DNA of 64,000 nt from CAVSUZ01 sp963795415 (GTDB lineage Bacteria > Pseudomonadota > Alphaproteobacteria > Acetobacterales > Acetobacteraceae). The position numbers and the translations under genes were made by a program. The stretch is from NCBI GenBank assembly GCA_963795415.1, contig CAWCHQ010000002.1:62001-126000 (forward strand), read 5' to 3'. Of this stretch, positions 25,664 through 35,148 are shown piece by piece. Within the stretch, counting starts at the first letter, position 1. Every line of letters starts with the position of its first letter. The notes under the pieces were generated by a model. The model was not told the DNA's origin, did not search any database, and saw only the letters and a program-made list of their open reading frames with translations.

Positions 25664-26652
25664 TCGGCATTGCCGTTATCGGCCTGGGGAACGCCGTCGA
25701 GCCGCACGCGAAGAGCCTGCAAGAGTTGCAAGACCGTGTCCGCGTCATCTGGGCTGTTGCACGCTCCGAATCTCGCGCGAAGGTTGCGGAACGCAACGAG
25801 TGGCCCTTCACCACCGATCTCGTTCGCGCGTTGCGCGATCCGGCGGTGAACGCCGCCCTGATCCTCACGCCCGCAAATCACCATTTCGATGTGGCGGAAA
25901 CCGCCATCGCGGCCGGCAAGCATATCTTGTGCGAAAAGCCGCTCGAGGCGCGGTTCGACCGTGCCGAGCGCCTGGTGAAAATCGCGCGGCAATCCGGCCA
26001 GCGTCTGGGCGTGGTGCTGCAAATGCGGTTCCGGCGAGGCAGCCGCCGTTTACGGGAGGCACTGCTTTCAGGCGAGTTGGGGAAGGTTCAGGCCGCCAGT
26101 ATGGCAGTGCCATGGTGGCGCCCACAGTCCTACTACGACCAGCCGGGCCGCGGCACTCGCACGCAAGACGGCGGAGGCGTGCTGATAACCCAGGCGATCC
26201 ACACGATCGATCTTTTCCGCTGGCTCGTCGGCATTTCCGCCGTTGACGCTGCTCATATACGCCAGACCGCCCTGCACCGGATGGAAACCGAGGACTACGC
26301 GGCAGCCCTGGTCCGGCTCGGGAATGGCGCTCCCGGCGTCATCACGGCCACGACCTGTTTTTATCCCGGTGGGCCGGAAAGCATTCAGATCGTCGGCACC
26401 ACCGGTACCGCCCGGCTGGAAGGCGGCTCGCTGTTCCTGTCCTTTCTCGATGGACGCACCGAGCAACTTCGTGACGAAGGCGGTTCAGGCGGGGGCGCAA
26501 ACCTGATGGGGTTTTCGCACGAGCCGCACAAAGCGTTGCTGGCGAATTTCCTCGACGCGCTCGAGACCGGGCGTGATCCCGCGATCACCGGCGAGGATGC
26601 GCTCGAAACCCAGCGCGTCATCGAAGCGATTCTTTCAAAGGATGTGAACTGA
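25660..26652 (+). CDS. Gfo/Idh/MocA family oxidoreductase (second copy)
   Basis: This 330-residue NAD(P)-dependent oxidoreductase has the GIAVIGLGN nucleotide-binding N-terminus, the catalytic CEKPLE motif, and GGGVLITQAIHTIDLFRWLVG near the substrate site. It is clearly a different branch from the preceding gene rather than a recent duplicate. Start and stop overlap its neighbours by four and one bases, so the three plus-strand genes form one transcription unit. Two coupled MocA-type enzymes beside an FAH-family hydrolase fit a sugar or sugar-acid degradation route, but no sugar transporter is adjacent. Confidence 0.85.
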   Translation: MIGIAVIGLGNAVEPHAKSLQELQDRVRVIWAVARSESRAKVAERNEWPFTTDLVRALRDPAVNAALILTPANHHFDVAETAIAAGKHILCEKPLEARFDRAERLVKIARQSGQRLGVVLQMRFRRGSRRLREALLSGELGKVQAASMAVPWWRPQSYYDQPGRGTRTQDGGGVLITQAIHTIDLFRWLVGISAVDAAHIRQTALHRMETEDYAAALVRLGNGAPGVITATTCFYPGGPESIQIVGTTGTARLEGGSLFLSFLDGRTEQLRDEGGSGGGANLMGFSHEPHKALLANFLDALETGRDPAITGEDALETQRVIEAILSKDVN

Positions 26653-27134
26653 TGCAGGACCTGCTTCCGATCGCCGGGCTGATCGGTGCGAAGCTGAAGC
26701 AGCGCGGCGAGACCATCGCCATTGGCGAGTCTTCCACCGGCGGGCTGATCTCGGCTGCCTTGCTGTCCGTGCCGGGCGCCAGCGCTTATTTCCTGGGTGG
26801 CAGCGTGATCTATACGCGTTTCGCTCGCACGGGCTTTCTGGATATTCCTGATCCCCTGCCCGAGGGCATGCGCGCCTCCTCGGAACCCTACGCGACCCTG
26901 CTCGCCCGGACTGTTCGCACACGCTGCGGCGCCGTGTGGGGCCTGAGCGAAACCGGAGCGGCCGGTCCGACCGGGAATCGCTATGGCGATCCCCCCGGCC
27001 ACACCTGCATTGGTCTGGCCGGCCCGGTTGAACAGGCAGTTACCCTGGAAACCGGACTGTCGGACCGTGTCACCAACATGCGCCGCTTTGCTGCCCGTGC
27101 CCTGGAGATGCTCGAGGTGGCCCTCGAGAGATAG
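26652..27134 (+). CDS. pncC: CinA C-terminal domain protein, nicotinamide-nucleotide amidase-like
   Basis: The 160-residue protein is the stand-alone CinA C-terminal (PncC) domain, which deamidates nicotinamide mononucleotide in pyridine nucleotide salvage. It shows the IAIGESSTGGLISAAL motif, FLGGSVIYT, and WGLSETGAAGPTGNRYGDPPG, close to the family GIAGPxGG region. The ATG overlaps the stop of the previous gene by one base (TGATG). The family is often near competence or DNA-repair genes; here it ends a MocA-type operon, so functional coupling is uncertain. Confidence 0.75.
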   Translation: MQDLLPIAGLIGAKLKQRGETIAIGESSTGGLISAALLSVPGASAYFLGGSVIYTRFARTGFLDIPDPLPEGMRASSEPYATLLARTVRTRCGAVWGLSETGAAGPTGNRYGDPPGHTCIGLAGPVEQAVTLETGLSDRVTNMRRFAARALEMLEVALER

Positions 27135-27143
27135 GCGGTCCGC

Positions 27144-27728
27144 CTACCCGCTCTTCGACTGGTGGTCATGGTAGGGTGGAAGCCGATCCAGCGCCTCCTT
27201 CGTGACACCTGAAATGAGCACGGTGTTGTCGCTGTCGGCCTTGGCATCTCCGAAGGTGAGCTTGTTCCAGGGCACAGCGGCCTTTTTGCTTTGCCTTCGA
27301 TCTGTAAAATCACCTGCGGCTGGCCGGACTCACCCATCAGCACATCCTCAACCTGGCCCAGCTTCTTGTCGTTCGTGTCATAAACCGCGGTGCCAATCAG
27401 CTTCGCAATGCGAACGTCGCCATTGTCAGCCAGCAGCGGATTGCGCCGAGAAGGAAGCTGCGCCGCCGCCTGATAATTGTTTGAATTGGTGTTATTGACG
27501 CCAGCCGCACCTTTGTTGTCCCTCGGATTTCAGCTCCGTTGCACTGGCGGTATTTGCCTTGGGGCCGACGTTAGTTGATGCGCCGGTATTCTCGCCGTTG
27601 GCGTCAAGTGCAACATGTGCGGCGCCTTGATATTCCTGCGGCGCGGCCGTCTGATGCGCGGGCAGGCTTTGTTGGGCGAAAGCAGGAATGCCGGCAAAGA
27701 GGCAAATCGCCACGGTACCGGCTGGCAA
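27144..27728 (-). pseudogene. exported PRC-barrel domain protein, frameshifted
   Basis: Pieces in different frames join into one protein. A Sec signal (AGTVAICLFAGIPAFAQ) leads a low-complexity Asn/Thr/Ala-rich region, followed by a PRC-barrel core (IAKLIGTAVYDTNDKKLGQ, VEDVLMGESGQPQVILQI) and a tail ending LDRLPPYHDHQSKSG at the TAG at 27144-27146. Two shifts are needed: one extra G near 27520, and one missing A in the A-run near 27290. The signal peptide may begin at TTG 27728, or further up at ATG 27757 with another shift. PRC-barrel exported proteins are common in alphaproteobacteria and have no firm role. Removing the shifts restores a normal family member, so sequence error is likely. 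Confidence 0.65.
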
Positions 27729-27887
27729 GGTAAGAAGGTCGGAAGGCGCACAGACATCGTCCTCTCGGTTTTTGGCTCAGCACCCTTAATCGCACGAGAG
27801 GGAATCTGGTTCGGCGCAGGCGGGGTCAGAACCACAGGAGAAGGCGTTATGCCAGGCGCCGAAAGTCCTGGCTGGCCGCGGTCCAGC

Positions 27888-27912
27888 AAAACCCCTCCCC
27901 TTGCGGGAGGGG
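27888..27912 (-). terminator. rho-independent terminator after minE
   Basis: On the minus strand CCCCTCCC pairs with GGGAGGGG around a 5-base loop, and TTTT follows. It lies about 10 bases past the minE stop. The same stem is found at 43530-43550. Confidence 0.65.
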
Positions 27913-27922
27913 GAGGGTCAAA

Positions 27923-28189
27923 TTAGGCCGAAGCCGCGGCGCCAACCAGGCCCGGAACCTCCACATCAATCTCCAGCGTGGACACCGGATCGCCCCGATC
28001 AACCTTGATCTGAACCTTGTCGCGGTCCACCGACACGTGCCTGGCAATGACGGCGAGGATTTCTTCCTGCAACACGGCGACAAGGTCTTTTCCGCCGACG
28101 ATCACCCGCTCATGGGCGAGCAGGATTTGCAGTCGCTCGCGTGCGATCGGCGCCAACTCGCGGCGCCGGAACATGGTGAGCAGGCTCAT
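27923..28189 (-). CDS. minE: cell division topological specificity factor MinE
   Basis: The 88-residue protein has the N-terminal MinD-interacting part (RERLQILLAHERV) and the C-terminal dimerisation domain (VDRDKVQIKVDRGDPVSTLEIDV). MinE drives MinD off the membrane at midcell and gives rise to pole-to-pole oscillation that positions the septum. The start overlaps the minD stop by four bases. Length and order minC-minD-minE are standard. Confidence 0.92.
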   Translation of the reverse strand: MSLLTMFRRRELAPIARERLQILLAHERVIVGGKDLVAVLQEEILAVIARHVSVDRDKVQIKVDRGDPVSTLEIDVEVPGLVGAAASA

Positions 28190-29008
28190 GCCACGGCCCT
28201 CCGGCCGAAGAACTTGCCGATGAAGCTCCGTCGTTCCCCCGCGGGCATGGTAATCTGGATCTGCTCGCCCTTCAGACGCTTCGCTGCCTCGGCGTAGGCG
28301 CGGGCCGGGGATGAGGACGGATTGCCCAGCGTTACGGGAGTTCCAAGGTTCGACGCCCGCAGGACGTCCTGGCTCTCGGGGATGATCCCCAGCAGCGGGA
28401 TCGACAGGATTTCCAGAACATCCTCGGTCTTCAGCATCTCGCCCCGCTGAGCACGGGCGTTATCGTAACGGGTCAACAGCAAGTGCTTGGAAACCTTCTG
28501 GCCCTTTTCGGCCCGCTGCGTCTTCGAATCAAGCAGCCCAATGATGCGATCCGAAATCGCGCACGGACGACACTTCGGCATTGGTGACGACAACTGCCGA
28601 GTCGGCGTGGCGCATCGCCATCACCGCGCCTTTTTCGATGCCGGCCGGACTGTCGCAGATGATCCAGTCGAATTTCTCCCGCAATTCCTCAATGACGCGT
28701 TCGACACCCTCAGGCGTCAACGCGTCCTTGTCGCGCGTCTGGGAGGCAGGCAGCAGCGCCAGGTTCTCCAGGCGCTTATCGCGGATCAGAGCCTGCGGAA
28801 GCTTCGCATCCCCCTGGACGACGTTGATCAGATCGAACACGACGCGGCGCTCTGCCCCCATCACCAGATCGAGGTTGCGCAGTCCGACATCGAAATCGAC
28901 GACCACGACGTTTTCACCGCCCTGCGCCAATGCCGCGCCCAGCGCGGCGGTGGACGTCGTCTTGCCGACCCCGCCCTTACCGGATGTTACAACGACAACC
29001 TGCGCCAT
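28186..29008 (-). pseudogene. minD: septum site-determining ATPase MinD, one frameshift
   Basis: The N-terminal piece has the deviant Walker A GKGGVGKTT near residues 10-18, DFDVGLRNLDLVMG, and DSPAGIEKGA. After VVVTNAEVSSVRD the frame is lost; deleting one A from the AAA at 28554-28556 gives SSVRDSDRIIGLLDSK and continues to a MinD C-terminus ending in the amphipathic FIGKFFGRR membrane-binding helix. MinD is a membrane-cycling ATPase that recruits MinC to poles and is displaced by MinE. Intact minE and the otherwise unaltered reading argue that the shift is a sequence error. The stop overlaps minE by four bases. Confidence 0.85.
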
Positions 29009-29025
29009 TCTCTCCCCCTTTTGCC

Positions 29026-29740
29026 TCAGTCAAATGCGGCAATCATCATTGCGTCGCCTTCCAGCCAGGCTTGCGCCGCCCGGCCGTGCAGGGCGGGATC
29101 GATGTCGTCCGCGGTGCGGTACACGCCCTCGATCGCGAGCAGTTCGGCTTCCAGCTTGCGGCAGAAGATGCGGGCGCCTTTGGAGCCGGACAGGCCCGCG
29201 ATGGCACGCCCACGCAACGCGCCATAGATGTGGATGGAGCCCCCTGCGACGATCTCGGCGCCCCAGGCCACCGGACCGATCACGGTGACATCGCCCGGTT
29301 CATGCACGATCGACTGACCGGATCGCACCGCCTGGTCGATTACCAGATTGCTCGTCGATGCGCCCTGCCCGGATTGCGCCGGCGCCGGGCGACGTTCGTC
29401 CGGCACGTCGAGCGCCCGTCCATTGCCCTTGGCGCCGGTGGCGATAGGGCCGCCCCATTGGTCCACCCCACGCCAGGAGGGGTGGGCACCCTCCGTGCCG
29501 ATGATGCGAATTCCACGGGCGGCAATTGCCGAAATCAGGCCGGCGGCGTCCGGCTGCTCGCGCGGCAGTGCAGCCAGGTCGAGCAGTACCGGGGCGGGCG
29601 TCGAAAAACGTAGGGGCGCGGGTGATCTGCGCATCCAGTGCCGCGAGCCAGCCGGCCAATGGCGGCTCAGGGGCGAGCACCAGCGCCATGAAGGAGCGGC
29701 CGCGAACTCGAAGGGCAGGGAGCGACTCGGTTGATGACAC
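29026..29740 (-). pseudogene. minC: septum formation inhibitor MinC, one frameshift
   Basis: The first frame from a GTG at 29740 begins MSSTESLPALRVRGRSFMAL, a MinC N-terminal domain, and runs to ITRAPTFFDA. Removing one C near 29598-29605 yields FFDAAPVLLDLAAL and leads into the C-terminal beta-helix domain, with VRSGQSIVHEPGDVTVIG and GSIHIYGALRGRAIAGL. MinC inhibits FtsZ polymerisation away from midcell. It lies 17 bases before minD. As in minD, one base restores the gene, so I expect it to be intact in the organism. Confidence 0.8.
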
Positions 29741-29871
29741 GAAGTTTGGGCTAGCAAGGACAACGGAGGAGGGTCAACGCGAATGATTGCTTGCAGCCGG
29801 AAGGAATTGGTGCTTGTCCGCCCGACTCGTCTGAAGCGAACGCCGGTCCCGGTACTGATAGTGCCTTTACC

Positions 29872-30846
29872 TCAATAACAACCGGCCTGCAGGGCCCTTT
29901 CGCGCACCAGCGCCAGCACTGAGCGGCATATAGGCATAGCCTGACCCACCAGCTCACCCAGCTCGACAACCCCGCCCAGCAATGCATCGATCTCCATCGG
30001 CCTTCCGCGCTCCAGATCCTGCAGCATCGATGTCTTGTGCTCGCCGACCTCGGCCGCGCCGTCGATCCGCTTTTCCACATCGATAACGAACCGCGTGCCT
30101 AACGTCTCGGCTACCGCCTTCGCCTCCAGCATCATCGAACGGCAGAGAGCCCGCAGTTCCGGATCACCCGTAATCCGGTCCAGTGTGCTCGTTGTCAGCG
30201 CGGATACCGGATTGAACGCGCAATTGCCCCAGAGCTTCACCCAGATCTCATCGCGAATGCGCGGGCGGATCGGCGCTTTCAATCCCGCCGAGATCAGCAG
30301 CCTGGAGAAATCTTCAACGCGCGGGCTGCGCGACCCGTCCGGTTCGCCAACACTGAACCGTTCCCCATAGATGTGCTCGATCACGCCTGGCGCGGTGACT
30401 TCCGCCGCCGGATAGACGACGCAGCCGATGGTCCGTGAAGGCGGGAGGACTTCCCATAAACGCCCGCCCGGATCGACGCTTTCGATGTGCCGGTCGCGAA
30501 ATGGCGAATCGAGTCCATAGAAATACCAGTAGGGCACGCCGTTGATGCCGGTCACCAATGCGCTGTCAGTCCCCATCATCCGCGCGATATGCGGCGCGGC
30601 GGCGGGGAGCGAGTGTGCCTTCAGGGTGACGACGACATAGTCCTGGATCCCGGCCTCTTTCGCATCGGCGGTGCAGCGCGGATGCACGACGAGCGCTTCC
30701 CCGCCGCTGACCAGACGCACGCCATTTGCCTGCATCGCCGCGAGATGCGGGCCACGCGCGATGAACGTCACATCCGCACCGGCCGCCGCCAGCCGGGCGC
30801 CGAGGAACCCGCCGATCGCTCCCGCGCCGAAGATCGCGATCTTCAT
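29872..30846 (-). CDS. 2-dehydropantoate 2-reductase family protein
   Basis: The 324-residue NADPH-dependent reductase begins with the Rossmann motif IFGAGAIGGFLGARLAAAGA and contains the family lysine segment RDEIWVKLWGNCAFNPVSAL and a late EIDALLGGVVELG. Classical PanE/ApbA makes pantoate for coenzyme A synthesis. Many genomes carry several paralogues acting on other 2-oxo acids, so I do not assign panE. The start overlaps the stop of an acyl-CoA synthetase gene by four bases, which favours a catabolic rather than vitamin role. Confidence 0.85.
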   Translation of the reverse strand: MKIAIFGAGAIGGFLGARLAAAGADVTFIARGPHLAAMQANGVRLVSGGEALVVHPRCTADAKEAGIQDYVVVTLKAHSLPAAAPHIARMMGTDSALVTGINGVPYWYFYGLDSPFRDRHIESVDPGGRLWEVLPPSRTIGCVVYPAAEVTAPGVIEHIYGERFSVGEPDGSRSPRVEDFSRLLISAGLKAPIRPRIRDEIWVKLWGNCAFNPVSALTTSTLDRITGDPELRALCRSMMLEAKAVAETLGTRFVIDVEKRIDGAAEVGEHKTSMLQDLERGRPMEIDALLGGVVELGELVGQAMPICRSVLALVRERALQAGCY

Positions 30847-32375
30847 CTCCCCAGGCCCAGCTTCTCCGCCAGCCCGATACGCTGCAACTTGCCGGTGGCG
30901 CCCTTCGGAATCTCCGCCAGGAACACGATCCTCCGCGGCACCTTGAATTGCGCGAGGCGCCCGGCGACGAAATCACGCAACTCATGCTCTGCAGCCTCGA
31001 CGCCCTCGCGCAAGACGATGGCAGCCGCCACCTCTTCACCCAGCATCGCGTGGGGCATTGCGAAGGTCAGGCACTGCGCCACGGCGGGGTGGTCCATGAG
31101 GACGATATCGATCTCGATGGGGCTGATCTTCTCGCCGCCTCGGTTGATGAGCTCCTTCAACCGGCCGGTCAGACGCAAATAGCCGTCGTCGTCCAGAAAT
31201 CCCTGGTCGCCTGTGCGGAACCAGCCATTGGTGAACGCCTTGGCGTTGGCTTCAGGGTTGTTTTCGTAGCCGGAGGTTACGTCCCGCCCGCGGATGACGA
31301 CCTCGCCCAAATCCCCGGCCGGCAGCAGAATTCCGTCTTCGTTCATGATGGCAATCTCGGGGCCAGCGGCCCGGCCCACCGAACCCGGATACCGCTTGCC
31401 CGGCGGCAGCGGATTGGAGGCCATTTGGTGCGCAGCCTCGGTCATCCCGTAAGCTTCAACCATCGGCACCCCGAACACCTGCTCCATCTGGCTCATGACC
31501 TGCGGAGGCAAGGACGACGACGACGAGCGGATGAAGCGCAGCCGGCCCTTTTTGATGGTCTCCTCGTGCCGCGCGGCCAGTCCCAGGATCGCCTGGTGCA
31601 TGGTGGGCACGGCGGTCCACCAGGTCGGGTTGGCCTCCTGGAACCAGGTGAAAAAGCGGAAGGCATTGAAGCCGGGGCTGCAAAAGACCGATGCCCCAGC
31701 CGCAAGACTGGACAGGGTCGCGGCGATCAGACCGTGGATATGAAACAGCGGCATGATGTTCAGACACACATCGTCCGGCACAAGCCCGAGCGTTTCTCCG
31801 ATGTGATAGGCCGAGGCGGTGATGTTGACGTGGCGCAGCGGCACGATCTTGGGACGCGAGGTCGTTCCGGATGTGTGCAAAACCAGGGCTACGTCCGCCT
31901 CCACGGCGAGACCGCCCTGTGCGGGAACGCCCGCGAGGTCCGCGGGCGCGCGAAGCTCGAATGAACCGGCCGGGCCTGAACCGGCAACCAGTTCCACGAC
32001 AGGGATGCCCCGTTCCGCAGCCACCGTGCGGGACAGGCTGTCCATCCCCTCGGCGATGACCAGCGCCTTGGCGTTCAGATCGGACAGGTAAAACTCAAAC
32101 TCCTCGGTTTTGTACGAGGGGTTGAGCGGCGCAGTCGTCGCGCCCGCGGCGATGCTGATAAAGGCGGTCGCCATTTCCGGTCCATTGGGCAGGACGATAG
32201 CAACCCGATCGTTGCGTCCGACGCCCATTCCATTCAGCGCCGCTACCGTCTTTCGCACCTGCTCGCGCAAGGCGCCGTGCGTCATCCACGGGCGGCCGGC
32301 CGCCCCGATTGCCTGATGGCCCGCGGCAGTGCGCGCTAACAGATCGTTTACTGTGCTGGCAGGATACTCGGTCAT
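30843..32375 (-). CDS. acyl-CoA synthetase (AMP-binding), oxalate-CoA ligase-like
   Basis: The 510-residue ANL enzyme shows LHTSGTTSRPKIVPLRH (phosphate loop), YGMTEAAHQMASNP, FRTGDQGFLDDDGY, GRLKELINRGGEKISPIEI and the catalytic Lys in PKGATGKLQR. The GGEKISP and TEAAHQMASNPLPPG segments are shared with the oxalyl-CoA synthetase (Pcs60/AAE3) group. The start at 32375 has GGAGGC upstream; the longer frame to 32417 would lose it. Its stop overlaps the reductase gene by four bases, so the two probably act together. Oxalate is the best guess for the substrate, not certain. Confidence 0.83.
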   Translation of the reverse strand: MTEYPASTVNDLLARTAAGHQAIGAAGRPWMTHGALREQVRKTVAALNGMGVGRNDRVAIVLPNGPEMATAFISIAAGATTAPLNPSYKTEEFEFYLSDLNAKALVIAEGMDSLSRTVAAERGIPVVELVAGSGPAGSFELRAPADLAGVPAQGGLAVEADVALVLHTSGTTSRPKIVPLRHVNITASAYHIGETLGLVPDDVCLNIMPLFHIHGLIAATLSSLAAGASVFCSPGFNAFRFFTWFQEANPTWWTAVPTMHQAILGLAARHEETIKKGRLRFIRSSSSSLPPQVMSQMEQVFGVPMVEAYGMTEAAHQMASNPLPPGKRYPGSVGRAAGPEIAIMNEDGILLPAGDLGEVVIRGRDVTSGYENNPEANAKAFTNGWFRTGDQGFLDDDGYLRLTGRLKELINRGGEKISPIEIDIVLMDHPAVAQCLTFAMPHAMLGEEVAAAIVLREGVEAAEHELRDFVAGRLAQFKVPRRIVFLAEIPKGATGKLQRIGLAEKLGLGR

Positions 32376-32443
32376 CGCGCCTTTGCCTCCGAAGCGGATC
32401 GCAGGGGCCAAAAGCACGAAGCAACAGGCCGGGCAAGCCGCCC

Positions 32444-33277
32444 ATGATGAATGCGCCGAGTTGGGTCGGCAATCTTTCCGCCAGCGTACGCCGCCGGCTG
32501 CCCGGTTCGGTACGGCTGGAATCCCGGGCTGCCGCGGGACTGGGTCTTACGGGAATTTGCCCGGTTTGCGGTAAGTCAGGTGCAACGTTCGAGAAGTTTA
32601 CGACGAATATGCGCGAGTCCGGCCCGTGCGCCGACTGCGGTGCGACAAACCGCCAGCGGCAGATGGGCTTTATGCTCCGGCGCGTTCTTCGATTGCCTCC
32701 CGGCGGAGCAATCATCGCACCAGCCGGATGCGCCATCTACAATACCGAGGCGAATGGCCCCCTTCACGCCAGGCTCGCCGGGCAGATCGCATACGTGGGA
32801 TCAGAATACTGGGGGGACGGTGTTGCGCCGGGTTCGGTCGTCAACGGAGTACGCCACGAAGATCTCCAGCGCTTGTCCTTTGCCGATTCCTCGCTTGAGA
32901 TCGTGCTGTCCAGCGATGTGCTGGAACACGTTCCCAACCCCTATCTGGCTCACCGGGAGATCCACCGAGTACCGCGGTCCGGAGGAAAACACGTTTTCAC
33001 GGTTCCGTTTCGGGAAGCGCGATCTGACGACCTGCGGGCCGTACTGCGGCAGGGCAAGCCGGTGATGCTGGCTCGACCGCTGTATCATGGTGATCCCGTC
33101 CGCCCGGATGAGGGCGTGCTGGTCTGGCGCATCTTTGGTTATGAAATGCTCAGAAGACTGCGTGAAATCGGATTTTCCGTAAGTCTGCACCGACTGTTCG
33201 CGCCTGCCTGCGGCATTATGGGCCCAGGCGCGATCGTGTTTGTCGCGTGCAAAAGACGGCCGCAGAGCGCGCCTTGA
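32444..33277 (+). CDS. class I SAM-dependent methyltransferase-like protein with N-terminal zinc-ribbon
   Basis: The 277-residue protein has a cysteine pair set (CPVCGK and, about 20 residues on, CADCGA) likely to bind zinc, followed by a methyltransferase-type domain. The clearest part is VLSSDVLEHVPNPYLAHREIHRV, the usual late motif of type-11 methyltransferases. The glycine-rich SAM loop is not obvious, so activity is uncertain. Similar proteins are found next to glycan genes. Starts at ATG 32444 or 32447 are equivalent. It is divergent from the acyl-CoA synthetase gene with a 68-base gap. Confidence 0.65.
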   Translation: MMNAPSWVGNLSASVRRRLPGSVRLESRAAAGLGLTGICPVCGKSGATFEKFTTNMRESGPCADCGATNRQRQMGFMLRRVLRLPPGGAIIAPAGCAIYNTEANGPLHARLAGQIAYVGSEYWGDGVAPGSVVNGVRHEDLQRLSFADSSLEIVLSSDVLEHVPNPYLAHREIHRVPRSGGKHVFTVPFREARSDDLRAVLRQGKPVMLARPLYHGDPVRPDEGVLVWRIFGYEMLRRLREIGFSVSLHRLFAPACGIMGPGAIVFVACKRRPQSAP

Positions 33278-33287
33278 TTAAATCTGA

Positions 33288-33596
33288 TCAGTGCTCCGGC
33301 AGGCTTGGCTGGATCATCATCACGGCCTGGCGCAGATGAAGGATACCCTGCCGCACCTGCCCGATCAGGCAGCGCTGCCGCCCCTCCTCAGCGAGTTTGG
33401 CTGCCACGGGCGGAATGGGCGCTTTCGCACGCATCAAATCATCAATCCGCGCGACAAGCTGTCTGCAGTAGGCCCCCGTATCGCTGGTCACTATGGCTGG
33501 AGCCTGAAGCGCCGCAGGGGTGTAAACTGAGGCAATAATGAGGACGCCCACGCTGATGAGACCTGCAAAGCCAGCGGCACGGAGGAGAAGACCCAT
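33288..33596 (-). CDS. small membrane-anchored hypothetical protein
   Basis: The 102-residue product has one N-terminal hydrophobic helix (AAGFAGLISVGVLIIASVY) and a soluble, helix-prone tail with two Cys. I do not recognise a family. It is convergent with the methyltransferase-like gene and co-directional with the sensor kinase genes, about 107 bases from the kinase stop. Codon use looks coding. Confidence 0.5.
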   Translation of the reverse strand: MGLLLRAAGFAGLISVGVLIIASVYTPAALQAPAIVTSDTGAYCRQLVARIDDLMRAKAPIPPVAAKLAEEGRQRCLIGQVRQGILHLRQAVMMIQPSLPEH

Positions 33597-33702
33597 CTTC
33601 TAATTGAGGGACAACGGCTGTGGCATGCAAATGGCCGCGCCATTACATCGGGGCAAAGCCCGTACAAAACTCATTCAGGCCGGCAACATCACCGAAGCGA
33701 GA

Positions 33703-35148
33703 TCACGACAGCGGATTTTCGTCGCCCGTCGGGAGAAAAAGAACCGCCCCAAGTCCCGGCCTTTCATCCTCCAATCGTAACGAACCGCCGTGCAGTTGCG
33801 CCACTGCCTGCACCAGCGCCAGCCCCAATCCCGATCCTGGCGTGCTTCTCGCCTGCTCGCCGCGAAAAAATCGCTCCACAGCACGGCTGCGGTCCTCAGC
33901 CGGAATACCTGGTCCCTGATCTGATACGCTGATGGCTATACCCACCGGCAGCGGCTGCGCGCGAATCGCAACCTCTCCATTTGGTGGCGAGAATTTCACG
34001 GAATTGTCCACCAGATTGGCAATTGCCTGCTGAACCAGCTCGCGATCCCCAAACATCGGCAGCCTTTCCGGGGCGGTGACTGTCACTCGCACCTGCTTTT
34101 CCTCGGCCACCACGCCGTAGAGCTCCTCGAGACCGTCCAGCAGGGGGCGTATGTCAAAGCGTGCGAAAGAAGATCGCCGCGAGCCGGCTTCAATCTCAGC
34201 GATACGCAGGAGCGCCTGGAACACCGCTACGATACCGTCGAGGTCGTCGGTAGCACGCTCGATGGCCGCGCGCAGATCTTCCGCGGTCGCGGCGTGATTG
34301 GCGGCTTCCTCCAAGCGGGCGCGCGCACGGGTGATCGGCGTCCGCAAATCGTGCGCGATCGAATTCGAGACCTGGCGGACGCCCTCCATCAATCGGGCGA
34401 TACGATCCAGCATGTGGTTGATTGTCTCCGCGAGCTGGTCGAACTCGTCCCCGCGGCCGGAGAGCCGAACACGTTGGGTGAAGTCTCCCCCTGCGATGGC
34501 AGCAGCGGTTTCCGACACATTGGCCAAAGTTCGCCGGAACAGGTTGCGCACCACCACGGCCCCGATACTTGCCATGATGAGCACCACGAGCATCGCCCAG
34601 AGCAGAGCGTCGGTGAGCAAATGGCGAAGCTGGGCGCGGTTGCGGACGTCGCGGCCTACGAGCAGGTAATTGTTGGCTGGAAGATTGTAGCGCGCGACCC
34701 GTGCCAGGGATGGAATGCCCGCGCGCTGAACGGGAAGCTCGTACCAGCCGTCAGTGCGCTGAACCGCCGTAGGCCACTGCGCCAGGTTGCCCGCGAGCGG
34801 ACGCATATCCGGATTCACCAAAAGATAGATGGCGTCGTCATCAAGATTCTCGGCCAGCCGGTCGTTGATCGTCAACACCAGGGCGGGGATGCCGCCCTCT
34901 TCCCACCGTTCCAGGAGCCCGCGCGCATCAGCACGTATCGCCGCATCAACCTGGCGGTCCAGAAGCCCCGCCGTCGCCCACCACAGAAACATCGCGAGCA
35001 GTGCTGTGCTGATCGCCAGCAAACCAGCATAGATAACTGCAAAGCGAACCCCCGCCGAACGCAGCAGGAAAGGCCGCTCCTCTCCATTGCGGCTGGCCCG
35101 GCCGCCGTCTGAAGTCTTGCGCGACAAGACAGTAGCTGCGGTGCTCAC
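33703..35148 (-). CDS. sensor histidine kinase (HAMP-HisKA-HATPase)
   Basis: The 481-residue kinase has a transmembrane helix near residues 36-58, a periplasmic domain of about 120 residues, a second helix (LLWAMLVVLIMASIGAVVV), a HAMP linker, the H-box SIAHDLRTPITRARARL and the ATP-binding N, G1 and G2 boxes (NLVDNSVKFSP, VSDQGPGIP, GSGLGLALV). It would autophosphorylate on the H-box His and phosphorylate the OmpR-type regulator encoded just upstream; the genes overlap by four bases. The signal is unknown. The pair is followed on the other side by a DegP-like protease gene, which suggests an envelope stress circuit. Confidence 0.9.
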   Translation of the reverse strand: MSTAATVLSRKTSDGGRASRNGEERPFLLRSAGVRFAVIYAGLLAISTALLAMFLWWATAGLLDRQVDAAIRADARGLLERWEEGGIPALVLTINDRLAENLDDDAIYLLVNPDMRPLAGNLAQWPTAVQRTDGWYELPVQRAGIPSLARVARYNLPANNYLLVGRDVRNRAQLRHLLTDALLWAMLVVLIMASIGAVVVRNLFRRTLANVSETAAAIAGGDFTQRVRLSGRGDEFDQLAETINHMLDRIARLMEGVRQVSNSIAHDLRTPITRARARLEEAANHAATAEDLRAAIERATDDLDGIVAVFQALLRIAEIEAGSRRSSFARFDIRPLLDGLEELYGVVAEEKQVRVTVTAPERLPMFGDRELVQQAIANLVDNSVKFSPPNGEVAIRAQPLPVGIAISVSDQGPGIPAEDRSRAVERFFRGEQARSTPGSGLGLALVQAVAQLHGGSLRLEDERPGLGAVLFLPTGDENPLS

